A DNA stretch of 64,000 bases, taken from Harmothoe impar (Eukaryota > Annelida > Polychaeta > Phyllodocida > Polynoidae). The stretch is taken from contig OX381717.1 of assembly GCA_947462335.1 (NCBI GenBank), forward strand, positions 19,769,166 to 19,833,165. The letters run 5' to 3'. This document shows positions 17,436 through 30,860 of the stretch, piece by piece. Position numbers and translations under genes: made by a program. The notes under the pieces were generated by a model that was not told the origin of the DNA, did no database searches, and was given only the letters and a program-made list of their open reading frames with translations. The number at the start of each line of letters is the position of its first letter. Positions within the stretch are counted from its first letter, which is position 1.

Positions 17436-20414
17436 CTATTCCCTTGAGATGTTGCCTTCTAGAACTTCATTTGCCTCCTGAAAGAACATTAAAGAAATAT
17501 TATTAAATAATATTATGTATGAGAAGCTAAATCAAAATCATTCATTTCAATATCCCTGCCAGCTCCCGTAGCCTTCTGACCTTCAAAAGATCTAACATCT
17601 TTTTGGCATAACATTCAATTTATTCATCCCTTAACTAAATCAGAAGAGAGTGGAGAGGAAGGTACATTTAATTACATGAAAGCTAGACGCAATATTATGT
17701 TAGAGGAATGCCGCTGAGTCTGCAGCACTAACAGTTTTTCTCATTTCTTAATATATAATGGGAATACAGATCTATACTTTCACTGCCAAAAAAAGAATTG
17801 TCTCATTTCAAGAATAAAAGATAAATAAAGTTGCCTTATGACAATGATTTAATTTCCATAAACCTGCTAGAGTTACATGCCTGGCGGACAAATGACTAGT
17901 TTTAAAATAAATATTTTTCTTGAAATTTTCCTAAAACAATTCATTTGTCTATCATATAAGATGGGTTATCTTATTTTCTTGGATTGAGAAATTTATTTTT
18001 TTGGCTATGTTAACTTACCGCTGCCATTTGTACAGTGGCACAATATGTACAGAATATCCCCATCACGAGGTCATTACAAGGCGTTCCCTGCGAGAAAAGA
18101 AACACATGGAATATAAACAACTTGTTTTTTTAGAGCATTTAATGTAGTTTGAACTCATTACTATATATGTATACCACTCAAGATGTGTAAGGAGGTAAAT
18201 TTGCTACAATTTTCTTTTCAAAATCAGAGAGTTACAGTTACCTCAGCAGTGCTGAATTCATGCACCCCAATAAGAATTAAACTTCAACTTGTATACAGAC
18301 ACAATTATTAGGAAATAGCTGAAATGGCATATAGAGCCCAGTGGATGGTCGATATCATAGGATCAAGCCATTAAAATGACATAGTAGGGAATTATTAAAG
18401 GCTAAGATAGCACAAGGCCTGGTTAGCCTTGACTAGGGTACAAGGTGCATAAGAAAGTTTTTCAACAAGAGACATCTTATATTTCATTATTCGAACTCTT
18501 CTTTACATGATGTAAATAAACCTTTCACAACCCGTAATCTGCTAACAAATTGCCACTGTCTTATCATTTTATGTGTGACGTCATAGCGATGCAGTTACCT
18601 ACTACTGATACATACAAGACCAGTGGATATCCTTTATTTCGAATTCCGTGCCCTAAATGAATTACGGGGTTATGAACTGATCTATATCTATGATGCATTC
18701 TATGCTATATAATGGTAAGCTGTACCAGATCAGCAGTAGGCCGCTATCTCGGTAATATATGTGACTTATAGTAGCGTATAATGCTATACACCTCTGACTG
18801 CTAATGTTAATGTTATATTTGTATTATGTCTGACACAAGGAGGTGTGGTCAGCCCACTAACTTACTAAGCAGGGAGATTACACTTAATAGGATCAGCTTT
18901 GGAAGTCCTGGAATCTGATGGATATAATCCCAGTCGGCACCATTCAACCCTTTAATGGCAGCATAGCAATGACATATAGCGTCCTGGTGCATGAGTACAG
19001 TGCAGCTAATTAATTTAAAAGGTTCCTATCTAACAGGGGAAGCCTTGATATTTTAGACCATGCTGGACCACCCAGTAGCATGTAGAAAGTTATGGGTCTT
19101 GAGCACGGGAATTTCAACAGTCTCAGCAAATAGTGTTTGTGTGTGTGAGCGTTTTAGGCCATATATCCTAGCTATTGGACAATAATATTTGGCGTGACCA
19201 CGTTTCTTTCACCTTTCCTACCATTTATACATAACCTTACTTCAATGTAGAATTTAATTTGATATCAATATCATCTACACAATTGTTTTTTTTTGTCGTT
19301 ACAGGCCACATAGCAATGAAAATACTCAGAAATACTACAGGCCCGGACCCAAAACTGCGGACTACCTGACAAGTGTTAGTTTCTACTTTTGCAGTGAACA
19401 TAGACCCTTTTGTGGCATTGTGCTCTGCTTAAAGGGTTAATAGTCTCACGGTTTGTCTTGTACTGCACAGATGTGTGTGAGATTAAGGCACAGTCCACCA
19501 GACGTTAATAGGATACCACGTAAACCTGTTTGTTGGCTCCACCATCTGCCAACAAAATTGACTTTTTAATCCATTTGTATTTTTCAGTAGAGTGAGTCAT
19601 TGCAGTTGCACCTGTTTGGTAGTCGCCAGTAAAAATAGTGTAATCTAACTTTGAAAGTTAAGTAATTCCCACAGAAAAAGGGAATTCATCAGTCTGATTT
19701 CTAATTCCACCAGATGCCAATTTTTCACCACTTCCGCTTATATCAATTGGAAATTTCCTGTATAATTTGATTTTTCAAGTTCATTTTTGAAAACATATCA
19801 AACTCTGGATACCCTATTGCTAAATTCCTGACCTCTTTATCTAAATAAAACTTGTCTTGCATTCGACTAGTTTGTGGGAAAAGAATACAAAAAATAATAA
19901 CTCCTGCCACTAATGCTAAAGTATTATATGGTCCACAATTTTTTTTTCTCAATATTTTATATAACATCTAGAGTTGAATGTTAACACGCAAAACCAGACA
20001 CAGTCAAGTCAATTTTTAATTTTATTTTAAAATTTAGCGAGCAGTTGTTGTACATCAGGTCAATATCATAAATGAAAAGTGGTTTGTTTGAAGTTGATCG
20101 ATGTTTGGAGTAAATCATTACTCCTCTTTAAGATACAACATCTAATATCCAACATAAACATATTCTATACAATAGAATGTGAGGTAGGTACAAAAACTCA
20201 CCTCTATTTCCAATGAAGTCCTGAACTTGTGTCTGATTTGTTTGAACACGATGGCGTGTGCGATAGGCACCAGTAAACAGCAGCCATACATAGCACACGA
20301 CTCTCCGACCGCCTCGGCCACCCGCCCAAACACCACACACGGGCAGAAAAAGGCACTCACGGCCAGCCCAAGGTTAGAGAAACAACCACACAAGCCATGT
20401 GTCCACCCGGCCAT
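17436..20414 (-). CDS. PLAC8-family (cornifelin-like) Cys-rich protein, three exons
   Basis: Minus-strand coding exons are 20414-20202, 18087-18019 and 17477-17436, all joined in phase 0 at GT-AG sites, giving 107 aa. Exon 1 has the family pattern WTHGLCGCF, FFCPCVVFGRVAEAVG, ESCAMYGCCLL. Exon 2 continues GTPCNDLVMGIFCTYCATVQ, and exon 3 ends EANEVLEGNISRE-stop. Length and cysteine layout match PLAC8/onzin and cornifelin (about 110 aa). Family members are small, palmitoylation-prone or membrane-associated proteins with varied roles, so I assign no specific function. Intron 1 contains another short minus ORF (19967-19743) with a hydrophobic segment, which I do not include. Confidence 0.88.
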
Positions 20415-22005
20415 GGTTAGGACTTTTGAGGGCTGACGGTTTAACGGAAAAATCCAGTGATGTGGCCAGATCTCAAATCTGACGGATCATTGAAGCATAT
20501 TTATATGCTTATGTAGAGACCTGTTCCTGACAAAGCAGCCGGATAATCGAGGGTTTTTATCCAGTTTTCACTGTAGTAGAATGCTCATAGAAATCCTCAA
20601 ATAGAGACGAATTTGTCAATGTGTGTAACTTGTTTATAAATCCGATAGAGAATTTCAAGAATGTGTGTAAAATCCTAATTTCTAGATATCTCCTCCTGGG
20701 CAGAGTATGCTTTACTTCAATTACACCTCAATTTGGTACAAACGTCTGCTTTAAGCATTGGCTGATATAACAGGTCTCCAAGATGATCCAGTGCTTCATA
20801 AACTCCAGGGTAATTGTTGTACTAGTGTAACATGGACTTTCATCGTCGCAAATAGGCTGATTTTGGTTTCAAGTGTTCTCCTTTTAAATCGCTTTACCAA
20901 ACCGCTATTGTCAAGTTCCGTGTAAAAGTATGTCATATCGTCCAAATGAATGCTTCAATGGCTGCAAGGTTTGTTGGCCTCATTGATCCGAACATTCCTT
21001 CAAATGTGGCTTTACCTCTGCCTTATTGGTCCCAAATATCAAGACTACCTGAGAGTCTAGTTCTTGCTGCACTGTATCCAATACTATACCTGGATCACGT
21101 CAAGTTAGGCCGTACAAAGGAGGTGTGGCAATTAAAGCTGAGGTGTTGGTCCAAGTCCACTTGAGGGGCTGAAAAGGGAGAAGGGTGTGTGTAAGAAGCT
21201 CTCACAAACTTATTGGCTGTATCCTGCAATGTGTGTTTAATGAGGTTACTCCTGGTCTTAATTATAAAGTCAAAAGATAGAGGTAGTCAGAGGAAGGCTG
21301 GCCAATATAACAATGCAAGTGCATGGTATACACAACCAACCACAAAGCCGTGGTTTACGTCATAATTATTTATTCGATAAAACTGTTCATAAAGTTTAGT
21401 TTCAGCTAGTTACTGGAAAAGTTAATTATTCCATCTTAATAAATAACAATACTACTAAAATTGCGACTTTAAATGAGACTTTGAAACCATCTGCAACACT
21501 AGAATCAGGCTACCCAGTGACAGTGTCATGATTCACAATTATGACGACGGTCCGTAAAGAAGAGAGTACATGACGGAAATGTTTCTGTTTGACAAAAAGG
21601 GGCTTCCATAAAGTATACATTGTCATGTACATTTTCTCCAGAAATTGACCCCAAGTCCCCCCCCCCCACCTAAAGTTATTGTCCATATTAAAACAAAGGG
21701 TTTATGTACGCAAAGATTTTCAGAAAACAGACCCTTCCCCCCGATTCGTACGTACATACTTTATGGAAGCTCCCTATATGAGTACTCAATGTACATGTGA
21801 GATATCTAACAAATAGTGAGCCCTATAGGGTGGTAAAACGTGAAACTCACCGTTATATGAGAGGGTAGGTCCACAATGTGTTGGTGATATGCACCATGTG
21901 TGTGCCCGGTGGGTGTAGAGTGGCCAATAAGCCGGTATAATGTTACACCAACACCCCAGGGCTAACCCTTTAAGGACAGCATCATACTCTGGGTGCCAGG
22001 TTGAT
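20415..22005. other. Upstream flank of the PLAC8 gene, no gene seen
   Basis: Only short ORFs without domain signatures are present. There is a C-run at about 21658-21667 and partial low-copy repeats. Confidence 0.5.
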
Positions 22006-22008
22006 TAA

Positions 22009-22330
22009 GGGAGTGGTCATTTTTTAACAACAAGGGGGGATTGGTGGATTTGGGGGGGGGGGGGACAAAAAAATGTGGACCCCTTGAAAGGGGGGGACCA
22101 AAGAAAGTTGAACCTCTCTTGAGGGGTGGACCAAAAAAATTACACCCCTTTTTAGCGGAAAAGCCAGCGCGTTACTATAGCTGAAAGGGGTCAGCCGCGC
22201 TTAATTTCAGCCTGCCTGGAGGAGGGACCGAAAACGTTTCGACCCCTCTCGCGGGGGGGACCAAAAAAATCTCGATCCGCTCGCGCAAAAAACACCAACC
22301 CCCCCCTGTTGTTAAAAAATGACCACTCCC
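22009..22330. mobile_element. MITE, 322 bp, with TAA target duplication
   Basis: The ends GGGAGTGGTCATTTTTTAAC and GTTAAAAAATGACCACTCCC are perfect inverse complements. TAA stands on both sides (22006-22008, 22331-22333). A 3-bp TWA duplication suggests a Harbinger-like origin. The interior is G-rich then C-rich, with repeated GGGGGACCAAAAAAA-type blocks. Confidence 0.85.
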
Positions 22331-22611
22331 TAACCAGCATGATGCATCTCTGCCTAGTAGCTCAATAACACGGCGTGAATGCTTCACACAGGCCCTTTCT
22401 GAGTGCAACAATTAAAAGTATTCTTTTTAGATGCATCACAAGTTTATCACTTACCAGCGCTGCATTTTCGTATTATAATAGTAAAATAATATCATGTTGC
22501 ATTTAAACATTTTCCTGTTGTTAAAGGGTTAATGCTTCGCTCCGGGGTGTGCTAACTTCGGCCTAAGGGGAGTAAACCTGAATGACCTATACAGCTTCCT
22601 AATCCCAGATT

Positions 22612-22720
22612 AACCCTTTAAGGGCCGCACAGTACCTGAACGTGCGATACCTATGCATAGTATTGCTGCATGAATGCAGCCCTGTTGGTGTCAACTTGCC
22701 AGGGCTGCATTTAAACATCA
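22612..22720. repeat. Palindromic GCAGCCCTGG-family repeat
   Basis: It has the layout ACCCTTTAAGGGC ... GAATGCAGCCCTG ... CAGGGCTGCATT. Similar copies occur near 23975-24150, 27930-28015, 30738-30858, 37486-37662 and 44527-44650. Confidence 0.5.
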
Positions 22721-23002
22721 CGTGGACCCCATGGATTAATGTTGCAATTGGCTGAGTTACTCAACAGTACATGTACTTTTGAGGTTTTCATGACAGTAAA
22801 TGACTATCAAATGCATGGTTAATACGCTATGTATATCACACCAGTTACGTATTCCTATAATTCTCGGAAAATTCTCCCATGTTATATACGCCTAACTTTC
22901 GTATAAACCGCAGCTCTAACTTTGACGGAATATAAAATCCGCAGAGGGGTTCTGAGAATTGCTAATTTGGTAAAAAAAAAACTTGTGTATAAACCACATT
23001 CT

Positions 23003-23608
23003 ATAGGACTACTGTGGTCATACTTTATTTCGCTGGGTATATATTTTCGCTATATTTACGGAAATGGAAAATCCGCGAAATTCTTATATACTACAGTATG
23101 GAATAAATACCCGTGAATTAGTCTTTTTTGCCACCTCAGCGAAAATTTACACCAGTGAATTTAAGTACTTTCACAGTATATTTGGCATCAAATGAAAGCT
23201 GAGTCTGACACGCATACAACTACAGCTTGACGTAGGCTTGAGCGGGGTGTGAGGTTGCGACAGGGTCGGAGGGAAAAGGTAGCGGAGATCGGAAGGTTAG
23301 AGATGCAGCTATGGTTAAAGAGGGGAGGGGGGCACATAGAGAAATTAAGAAGGGACATTTTGTACATCGTGTCTTACACTCTAGCCCATGAAAATTTCAT
23401 ATACGACTGGAGTCTTTAAACGCACACTTCAAATCGTTGCTAAAAACATATACTGTGAAAGTACTTATATTCACGGGTGTAAATTTTCGCTGAGGTGGCA
23501 TAAAAGACTAATTCGCGGGTATTTATTCCATATTACGCAGATTTTTCATTTCCGTGAATATAGCGGAAATATATACCCAGCGAAATAAAGTACGACCCCA
23601 GTAGGTGG
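23003..23608. repeat. Foldback element, arms about 170 bp
   Basis: The left arm (about 23003-23180) and right arm (about 23449-23608) are inverse complements, with matching blocks such as TTTATTTCGCTGGGTATATA and GAATAAATACCCG. A 270-bp loop without coding potential separates them. Confidence 0.8.
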
Positions 23609-23735
23609 TACAGTATGCCCGGTCAGAGGGCAGATCATACACGAAGGGAGCCCGAGCTGCCTAAGTATAAAAGTAAACAACACCCCAAACAGGTCTAACT
23701 TAACAGGACGGGAACCTAGGCCAAATTTAAAAAAT

Positions 23736-23942
23736 GGTTTGTTTCAGGTAGCATGGGAAGAAATCTAGGGTCGTAGGTCAGATTTTTTCAGTCCTTCTAC
23801 GATACCGGGAAATTTTTGTGAACCTAAAATTGATCCCAAAAAAGTGTAAAAATATAAAGATTTCTTCAAAATTGCATAAAAATATGTAGGGTCGGCCCTG
23901 TTTTGATAGGGTCTGTCAGGTAACCTGAAACAAACCTTTTTT
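23736..23942. repeat. Inverted-repeat element, family A copy 2
   Basis: It has the same GGTTTGTTTCAGGT / ACCTGAAACAAACC ends as 608-840. Confidence 0.75.
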
Positions 23943-24830
23943 CCCCCTATTCCAGTTAAAACCTTGGAGGACGGCATGGTTCTAAATTCACAAAACATTT
24001 GTATTGTCATGATGCGGTCTTCCTGAATGATTCGCCATTGCTGCATTCATGCATCATGCCGAGCACCAAGAGAGTCTGATGCACTTATAAATGGTCGACA
24101 AAATACACCAACGCATGCCGGGGAGTTACTCGCCAGGTTTGCATTGCTACACAGGGTAACAATACACATGAAGTCCTGGGCCTTCGCCTTGGTCATAAGT
24201 GGTTAAATTCTCATGAAGTGCCTAACCTGAAGGGCAGCCAAGATAAACAAAAATACACTTTAGGCTAAATCAACCAAGGGCACACTGAAAAAGTAAACTT
24301 GTCTCCAGACTCGTCTAAGTAACAGTCATGAAATAAACGAGTCAAAAGTTGTCTAACCTATCAGGTTACCATCCCACAAATAGAATCTGGAGCTGGAAAA
24401 TGTCTGGTTTTGGGCTGGCCCATGCCAAGAGGGTCTTCTATCTCCAACAGTTAGACCCGCTTCCTAGTCACTTAGATAAGTTTTTAACTCGTGTATTTTT
24501 TGACAGTCACTTAGAAGAATCTGGAGACAAGTTTACTTTTTCAGTGCAGGTGGAGCAAGTTGTAACATATAAAGGGGAACATTGTGTCTTAATTACTAAT
24601 GGGTTTTAATATCGTCATGATGCATGATGCAGCCTTGGCTAATGACTCAGGATTGAATGATTGATCGACACGGATTTCTCCCCAGATCAAACATATCATA
24701 GTACATTTTATTTTACATCTTTTAATTCATGATTTGGATGTTATAGTCCTTATTACAATACATAGCTAGGACATACATGACTAGAAAATGTTTTTCCAAG
24801 AGTTGGTTTCATTCTTATCGGGTATGGTTA

Positions 24831-25015
24831 CGAAATGCCCATGTCGCCATGTCAAAGTTAAGAAATGTCCATGTTGCCATGTCAAAGTTAAGACTCCCAT
24901 GGCGCCATATCAAAGTTGAGAAATGTCGATGTCCCCATGTCAAAGTTCAGGAAGGTCCATATCGCCATTTCAAAATTAAGAACTGCCCATATCGCCATGT
25001 GGAATTTAGACCCCT
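24831..25015 (+). repeat. Degenerate 33-bp minisatellite, about five units
   Basis: Units follow the pattern AAATGTCCATGTCGCCATGTC then AAAGTTAAG. The period divides by three, so a repetitive ORF appears across it. I do not call it a gene. Confidence 0.75.
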
Positions 25016-25344
25016 AATGTGTGTATACAGTAGGAGGGATGGGGAGATAAACCCCTGCATCCTCGTGACAGTAGACTACAGACATTCCCGAACGAAATTA
25101 TTTCAGAGGTCATTTCTCCTCAAAATACTGCAGATACATAACAACATATATTGTTAGGGCACATCTATCATAAATAGTCGGGCTGTCTGACACTCACGAA
25201 CAAAGGAGTACTAGCGGCGTAATTAATTAGTGGGTAATTATGATTGTCTAGACTAATCAATGGGGGCTATCAAGTGGTTGAGGAATATCTGCCTGTGCAG
25301 CCCAAATAGTTTTCCTCATTCCAAGAAAAATAGATAAACCCTCT

Positions 25345-25425
25345 TATCTGCCGGACAGATGACTAGTTTCAAAAACATCTTGAGAAAATGATTTTCTCAA
25401 AACTAGTCATGTGTCCGCCAGGCGA
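25345..25425. repeat. Short palindromic repeat with ACTAGTCAT arms
   Basis: CTGCCGGACAGATGACTAGTTT faces its near inverse complement (AAACTAGTCATGTGTCCGCCAG) across a short loop. A single half-copy occurs near 17880-17910. Confidence 0.6.
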
Positions 25426-25546
25426 GTTTATTTATTTTTATTTTTTTGAAATGAGACAATTATTTTCAGCTGTGGATCCTTATTTCAAATCGACCAATGT
25501 GTGGCAGCTTTAACTATGCGTTTATAATATCACACCACACGTGTAA

Positions 25547-25785
25547 GAGGTTTGTTTTTGGTAACATGGCGAAAAAAAGTAGGGTCGGTAAGTCAGATTA
25601 TTTTATTTTTTTTAACTTTAATTTTTTTTTTACATGAAAGTGCTAGCCCGCCTCTCCGAAGACCCTGAAATTGACCAAAAAAAAGGTAAAAATACGAACA
25701 TTTCCTCAAAATTGCATTAAAATAACGGAGGGTCGGCCCTGTTTTGATTGGCTCGGTCGGTAGACCTGCAATAACCCTTTTTGTT
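25547..25785. repeat. Inverted-repeat element, family A copy 3 (diverged)
   Basis: It starts GGTTTGTTTTTGGTAACATGG and carries the AGGGTCGG boxes of the family. The right end has diverged. Confidence 0.65.
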
Positions 25786-25984
25786 TTTGGCCAAATCAAT
25801 TATTTCCAAAACGATCTGCTTCTGTATCGGGTTGATAACTGACATATATATATAGATTCTTTTTGGCCAATGGGGAATGGAGGAGGGGGGGGGGGAACAG
25901 TTGTAGAAGGTGAGAAAGCCTGTTGGGGTCATAGAATACACCTATACGACGGTGAGAGCAGGTGTGACAGTACATTGTAAATAG

Positions 25985-26155
25985 TCAGTGTAGGTACACG
26001 GTAGAATCTACTGTAGATCTACAGTAGAAAGAACCTTACGTACGCAGGTACGTACAATGAATTTACAGTAGAATCTACTGTAGATTTACAGTAGATTCTA
26101 CTGTTTACCTACAATGAACTGTACATCTACAGTAGAATCTACTGTACACCTACAA
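25985..26155. repeat. Palindromic array of CTACAGTAGAATCTACTGTAG units
   Basis: At least five overlapping palindromes built from GTAGAATCTACTGTAGAT and its complement lie in 170 bp, with GTACGTAC-type palindromes between them. Strong cruciform or hairpin potential. Confidence 0.75.
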
Positions 26156-26973
26156 AAATGGCAACCGACTTTTTACAGTGTAGTGGGTCCAGGCAGGTGT
26201 TAAGGCAGTGTACTCTAACGTCACCCGGACGATGTTGGCCAACAGAACTATTCATAAAGTAAGAGACAAACAAAAAGAAAGTGTAATCTAGAAAAGGGGG
26301 TGAGTAGTTGTAGACTGAACCAGCTGACTTGGGGTTGAATTTTTTTTTATAGATTTTTATTTAGGTTATGCTCAGCATATTATACTAAATAGTATACAGC
26401 CGATTTCCGGATTACGACAACACGCCCATCCTCCATCCAGGCCTTCTTTTAATGCCTGACTGACTAATATAAAATATTTATGTGTAATGACGACATACAA
26501 TTCATTATGAACATCTATATCGATGAGATTATTAACCACTTTTCTTTTCATAGGGGGTTAGTGGGGGGGGGGGGGGGTATTTGGAGGTGTTAAAGGGGGG
26601 GGGGGGGAGGTAGTTGGTGTTTTCTTATTTAATAGTACAACTTTTTCCTATCAAAAAAGTTTTACTCTTATACCTAGCGTATTCATTCATCTCGAAATGA
26701 GGGGACTGTTTTTGGACAAGTAAATAATATAATTGTATAATTACTGCTGGGATTTAACTACTTGAGTAGTAGTTAAATCACAGCCAGACCCCTGTGCGCA
26801 TGATATTGGTGATCATGATCAGCCTTGAGTGTCTCCGATATACTCAGTACAGGGGTCTGGGCGTGGTTTAACTACTACTAAAACAGTTATGATTCCATGC
26901 ATTGATCATGTCTGTTCTGATTCAGTCACTTCCAAGTAAACCCATCGGTTATTTACATCTTACAGACACTATG

Positions 26974-27326
26974 TACACTGGAAATCCATAGATTAAAAGG
27001 GTTAGTCAGTACAGACTATCCTAGGTTGGTCATATGAGTGTTAGTCATAATGGCAAAGTTATATTCAAAAATGATCGAGGGGTCAGTCAGTGGTGGCTAA
27101 CCATTGGTGTGTTGTATTTGTATACCACTAGTTGGGGCCACCTGTCATGACCACTCAGTGGCTCCCCCTGGAAATGAAAAGACTAAGTTGGGTTGGTCAG
27201 TACTGACCAACCTGACAATAATAACTGACCTAGGTTGGTTGTATAGGGAGCCAAAAAATGACTAACTAGGTTAGGCACTAGTGACTGAGAAGTTGGGCGT
27301 ATAGGGAGCCTAGGAATTTCAGTGTA
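26974..27326. repeat. MITE-like element with TACACTG ends, copy 2
   Basis: Same family as 16140-16493, same orientation, colinear through most of its length. Confidence 0.75.
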
Positions 27327-29000
27327 CGAGTGGGTCTGCACAGTTCATGAAGCAATAAATAATTACTCGTGTTTGGTTTCTATTTGTTATGGGATCATGT
27401 TCAGTACATGATGATAGTGGTCAGGCAGAATAGATGTTCTATACAAGGGCGGAAAGAGTCTCCTTTCTGCTTGCCTGCTCAACCTGAACAATGTTCCATT
27501 CAAAACAACATTTCAATAAATTTAAAGAAAGAAAAGATATTTAGAAAATACCTCCTTCTAAGGAAGTACTCATTTGTCAACAAGACGGCGTTGGATTTGA
27601 GAGGGGGGGGGTTGGGGGTACCAACCTCTCTGGGGGTGAGTCAAAAATGTCAGTGAAACCCCCAGTGTGTTTTTATGCATTAAAGGGCGCATACATACCC
27701 AAACCTTTCGAATTGTGGGGAGAATACTCATGGCGACCCCTGCGTTAGTACTAAGGACGGGGGGCGGGGCGGTATTTTGCGTGCCATACGGGATATTCGC
27801 ATCACCCCACCTTCTGTACAAAAACAAGCACTCCTTAAAAATACTTAAAACCCATCTGCTCTATTTATTCACAATCGACTACTGGTCTTTAATACTTTTA
27901 GGACGGCGTAATTCCATAATGTATTATGCACTTGGTTGTCATGATGCCTGAATGCAGCCCTGGCAAGTCGTCATTGATGCATTCAAACATCATGCGAACC
28001 CTACAGGGTTCAGACACCAGTATTTACATGTTGGAGGAAAGGGGGGGGGGGCTAACAATCCAGGCTAACAATACAGAACTGAAGATATAGGTGACCATTG
28101 TATTGTCAGCTGTACAATGATGGCAAGGGGCACAGTAGCGACATCTAGTGAGTAGTATGGAAACTTATCAAATAAGAGCCATCCAAAATTTGACTTGTGG
28201 AGAGGTCACGTTACCATAAATTTCCGCATAAAAGCAGCAGCTAGTAGGCAAGTCAGGTCGCCAGTGCAGCTTATAGGATTGGCCCAGAGGCAGGGAACCC
28301 TGTATACGCAGGTTCTTTGCTATCTTAACAATATGTACATGAGTTAGGCTTATATAGGATTATATAGGATTATAGGAGAATTTACAGTGGTAGTTATTCA
28401 AATCCTTATATAGAGTGGCTGCAAGTTATGGTGGATCTTGCTATCCATATATGATCCTATGTTAACCGACAGTTTTACAATAGAAGCTATTCACACTTCT
28501 AATAGTTAGTCAATGAGCTGACTTTCATAAACATGGAATAAAGTGTGTGCACTGATAATCTGTGGTTGTAAGAGGCTAGCCAGCAGTGGTGACCCAGGTT
28601 ATTCCTAGGGATATTAGTATCAAATTGCAGTAGTCGAAAGGACTTCAGTAAATTCTCGCATAGAAGCCGTGGGTAGTATGCGACTTAGGTCATCAGTGCG
28701 CCTTATAGGATCGCTAAAAAGGCTGATACGTGACTTTTATAGGTATTTTACAGTACAAAATGTATGTGTTATTTATGTATATCCTTTGTTAGGCACTACT
28801 GGCTATCTTCTCAAACCGAGAGAGTATCAGTGTACTTGTTACCGATTGGTTGAGTCAAGATACAAGTGTACAGAGCCGCCACTCAAAACTGATGAAAAAT
28901 GTACAATTAGAACCGCACGGCTCATAAAGCAATGAATAATTACATGTGTTTGGTTTCCATCGGCTACAGCCTGTGTCTAGCGTAATGGACAGAAGTCGAT
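27327..29000. other. No gene seen; low-copy repeats
   Basis: G-runs (27602, 28041) and two diverged copies of a CGCATARAAGC-type repeat (28218 and 28657) are visible. ORFs here are short and lie inside the repeats. Confidence 0.5.
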
Positions 29001-29004
29001 AGTC

Positions 29005-29262
29005 TTTGACAGGGTGACGTCTTTGAGAGGGTGACGTCTTTGACCGGATGACATCTTTGGCAAGCAAGAATCGAAAGGTTGTAATTATAACCAAATTTAG
29101 ATAAGATTTGTAATACATAGTGTTAAATTATGCTTTAACTTTCCCCTCCCATTTCTTTCTATATAAGCCCCATCTCAGTGGTTTTGACCCTTGCCGGTCA
29201 AAGAATGAGGTCACCCGGTCAAAGGGGTGACCTGGTCAAAGAGGTCACCCAGTAAAAGTTAA
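29005..29262. repeat. Inverted pair of 18-bp minisatellite arrays
   Basis: The left array (29005-29070) repeats GGGTGACGTCTTTGA. The right array (29187-29262) repeats its complement-type unit GTCACCCGGTCAAAG. Together they form an imperfect long hairpin. Confidence 0.65.
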
Positions 29263-30588
29263 TCAACTTGTATCAATCTCATGAGACACATCCTTCAGGG
29301 TACACGTGCTATACATGGTGGTGACAGCAGCCAAACCGAAACAATGATCAATGCTGGTGTCAACTAATTATCATTCTGCTTGGCTGCTCAAACTACAAAA
29401 AAATGATGTCGTTTAAATCAAAATTAAAAGTTATTCATGGAAGTAGAAAATTGGTAAGCAGTCAAGTTGAAAATATGATTCGTGCGGTCTAAAACAAGGT
29501 AATGATAATCACATAATATTATGTAAGGATAGTATAGTAGAGACCACAAGCGAATTTGAAATAAAAGGAATAAAATTATTTTTTGAATTTGATCAGAAAG
29601 CTGTGAATATTGGGAATTCAGAAATGTTAGTTTGGTTATTTTGAGATATAATAAGAAATTGCAGTAGTATTTACCCCCAAAAAAAAAATCATTTCCCCAA
29701 AGATCAGACCAAATCTGTTAGCTGCTCTTTGTGACCAATATATCTTCATGGGGGCAGTATTTATGCTACCAATGTATCAGCTACACCTTTATATACGATT
29801 CACAATTCAAATCTAATAGAGTGCACCTTTCATATATTAAGAATAAGCAATATTAATGCTTGATAAATCCATACCTGTCCCTCATTGTACCATGTTGACC
29901 CCTGGTCAGACCAAAAGGCAATGAGGCCTGACTGTTAGCCTTTGGTCTCAGAGTGGTACTCACCAGTAACACAGCCCAAGGGCAGGGTAAGGCACTGAGG
30001 GGTGATGTGGATGGAGTGGCAATTCACCTACTATTTTGGATAGGGTGGAAGGTAAGTTGATTGTTATGGTATTTGGGGGAGGGGGTAAGCCCAAGGATTT
30101 TTACTTGTAAAATCAATATTTATTTTGGGCTCATCTATTGGGCTTAAATCAGATTGCAGGTCTGTAGCAGACTTTTGATTCTGTATTACTGTGGAATTCC
30201 CAAAACCGCCATCTAATTATTTCTATATGAAAGATGGCCTTTTATGTGGAAATACCCTGTTTAGAGGGGGAATATTCAAAATAAATATTACATTTTACGA
30301 TGGGGGTTAGTTCAGAGTATTCTAAGTCTTCCTGCTATTTCAGAATTATATTATGTCTGTTATATTCAGTGTAAAAAGAGCCCCCGTATATCCACACAGC
30401 AGCAGTTGATTTCTGATGACCTCAATAAATACGCTCGACCTGCCACCTGCAGTGCCTTGTGGTCCCTAAGTATAGGCAGATTCCCGGGGTTGTTCATACT
30501 GGCAATGATATGCTACTCTCAATTTGCAGATGCGTATAGCAGACATTATTTAAAAGCTACCCCATTTAAAGTGCACCTCCCAGTGGGC

Positions 30589-30688
30589 ACAGAACATTGA
30601 ATCAACATTGATAAATGGTTGTCAACGTTGATTTAAAGTTGATCCAACAGTGATTAAACGTCGAACAGAATTTTTTGGGCCCACTGGG
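30589..30688. repeat. Short MITE with CCCAGTGGGC ends, copy 1
   Basis: CCCAGTGGGCACAGAACATTG at the left and GGGCCCACTGGG at the right, with ATTGATT/AATCAAC repeats inside. Copy 2 is at 30861-30936. Confidence 0.75.
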
Positions 30689-30737
30689 CTAGGGTATATT
30701 TATACCGCTACTTACTGCAAAGGTATCCAGCATTTGC

Positions 30738-30858
30738 CCTTTAACCCTTTGATGACGGCATGATACCTTAATGCATCATGCCCTTCGCCTTCTTGATACA
30801 TGAATGCAGCCCTGGCAAATAACTCGCCAGTGCTACATTCAAGCACCATGCCGACCCT
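30738..30858. repeat. Palindromic GCAGCCCTGG-family repeat
   Basis: Contains TGAATGCAGCCCTGGCAAA and the facing CCAGTGCTACATTCAAGCA arm. Confidence 0.55.
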
Positions 30859-30860
30859 AT

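Noticed and set aside
19743..19967. Minus-strand ORF with one hydrophobic segment, resembling a type II membrane-protein first exon
   Set aside because: It lies inside intron 1 of the PLAC8 gene on the same strand, has no clear donor or partner exon, and shows no domain.
24777..25157. Repetitive ORF with HVAMSKLR repeats; CRISPR-like spacing
   Set aside because: It is a degenerate 33-bp minisatellite in an animal genome; there are no spacers between identical repeats.
28669..28935. 88-aa ORF
   Set aside because: It lies within repeat-derived sequence also found in diverged form near 28218, and shows no domain.
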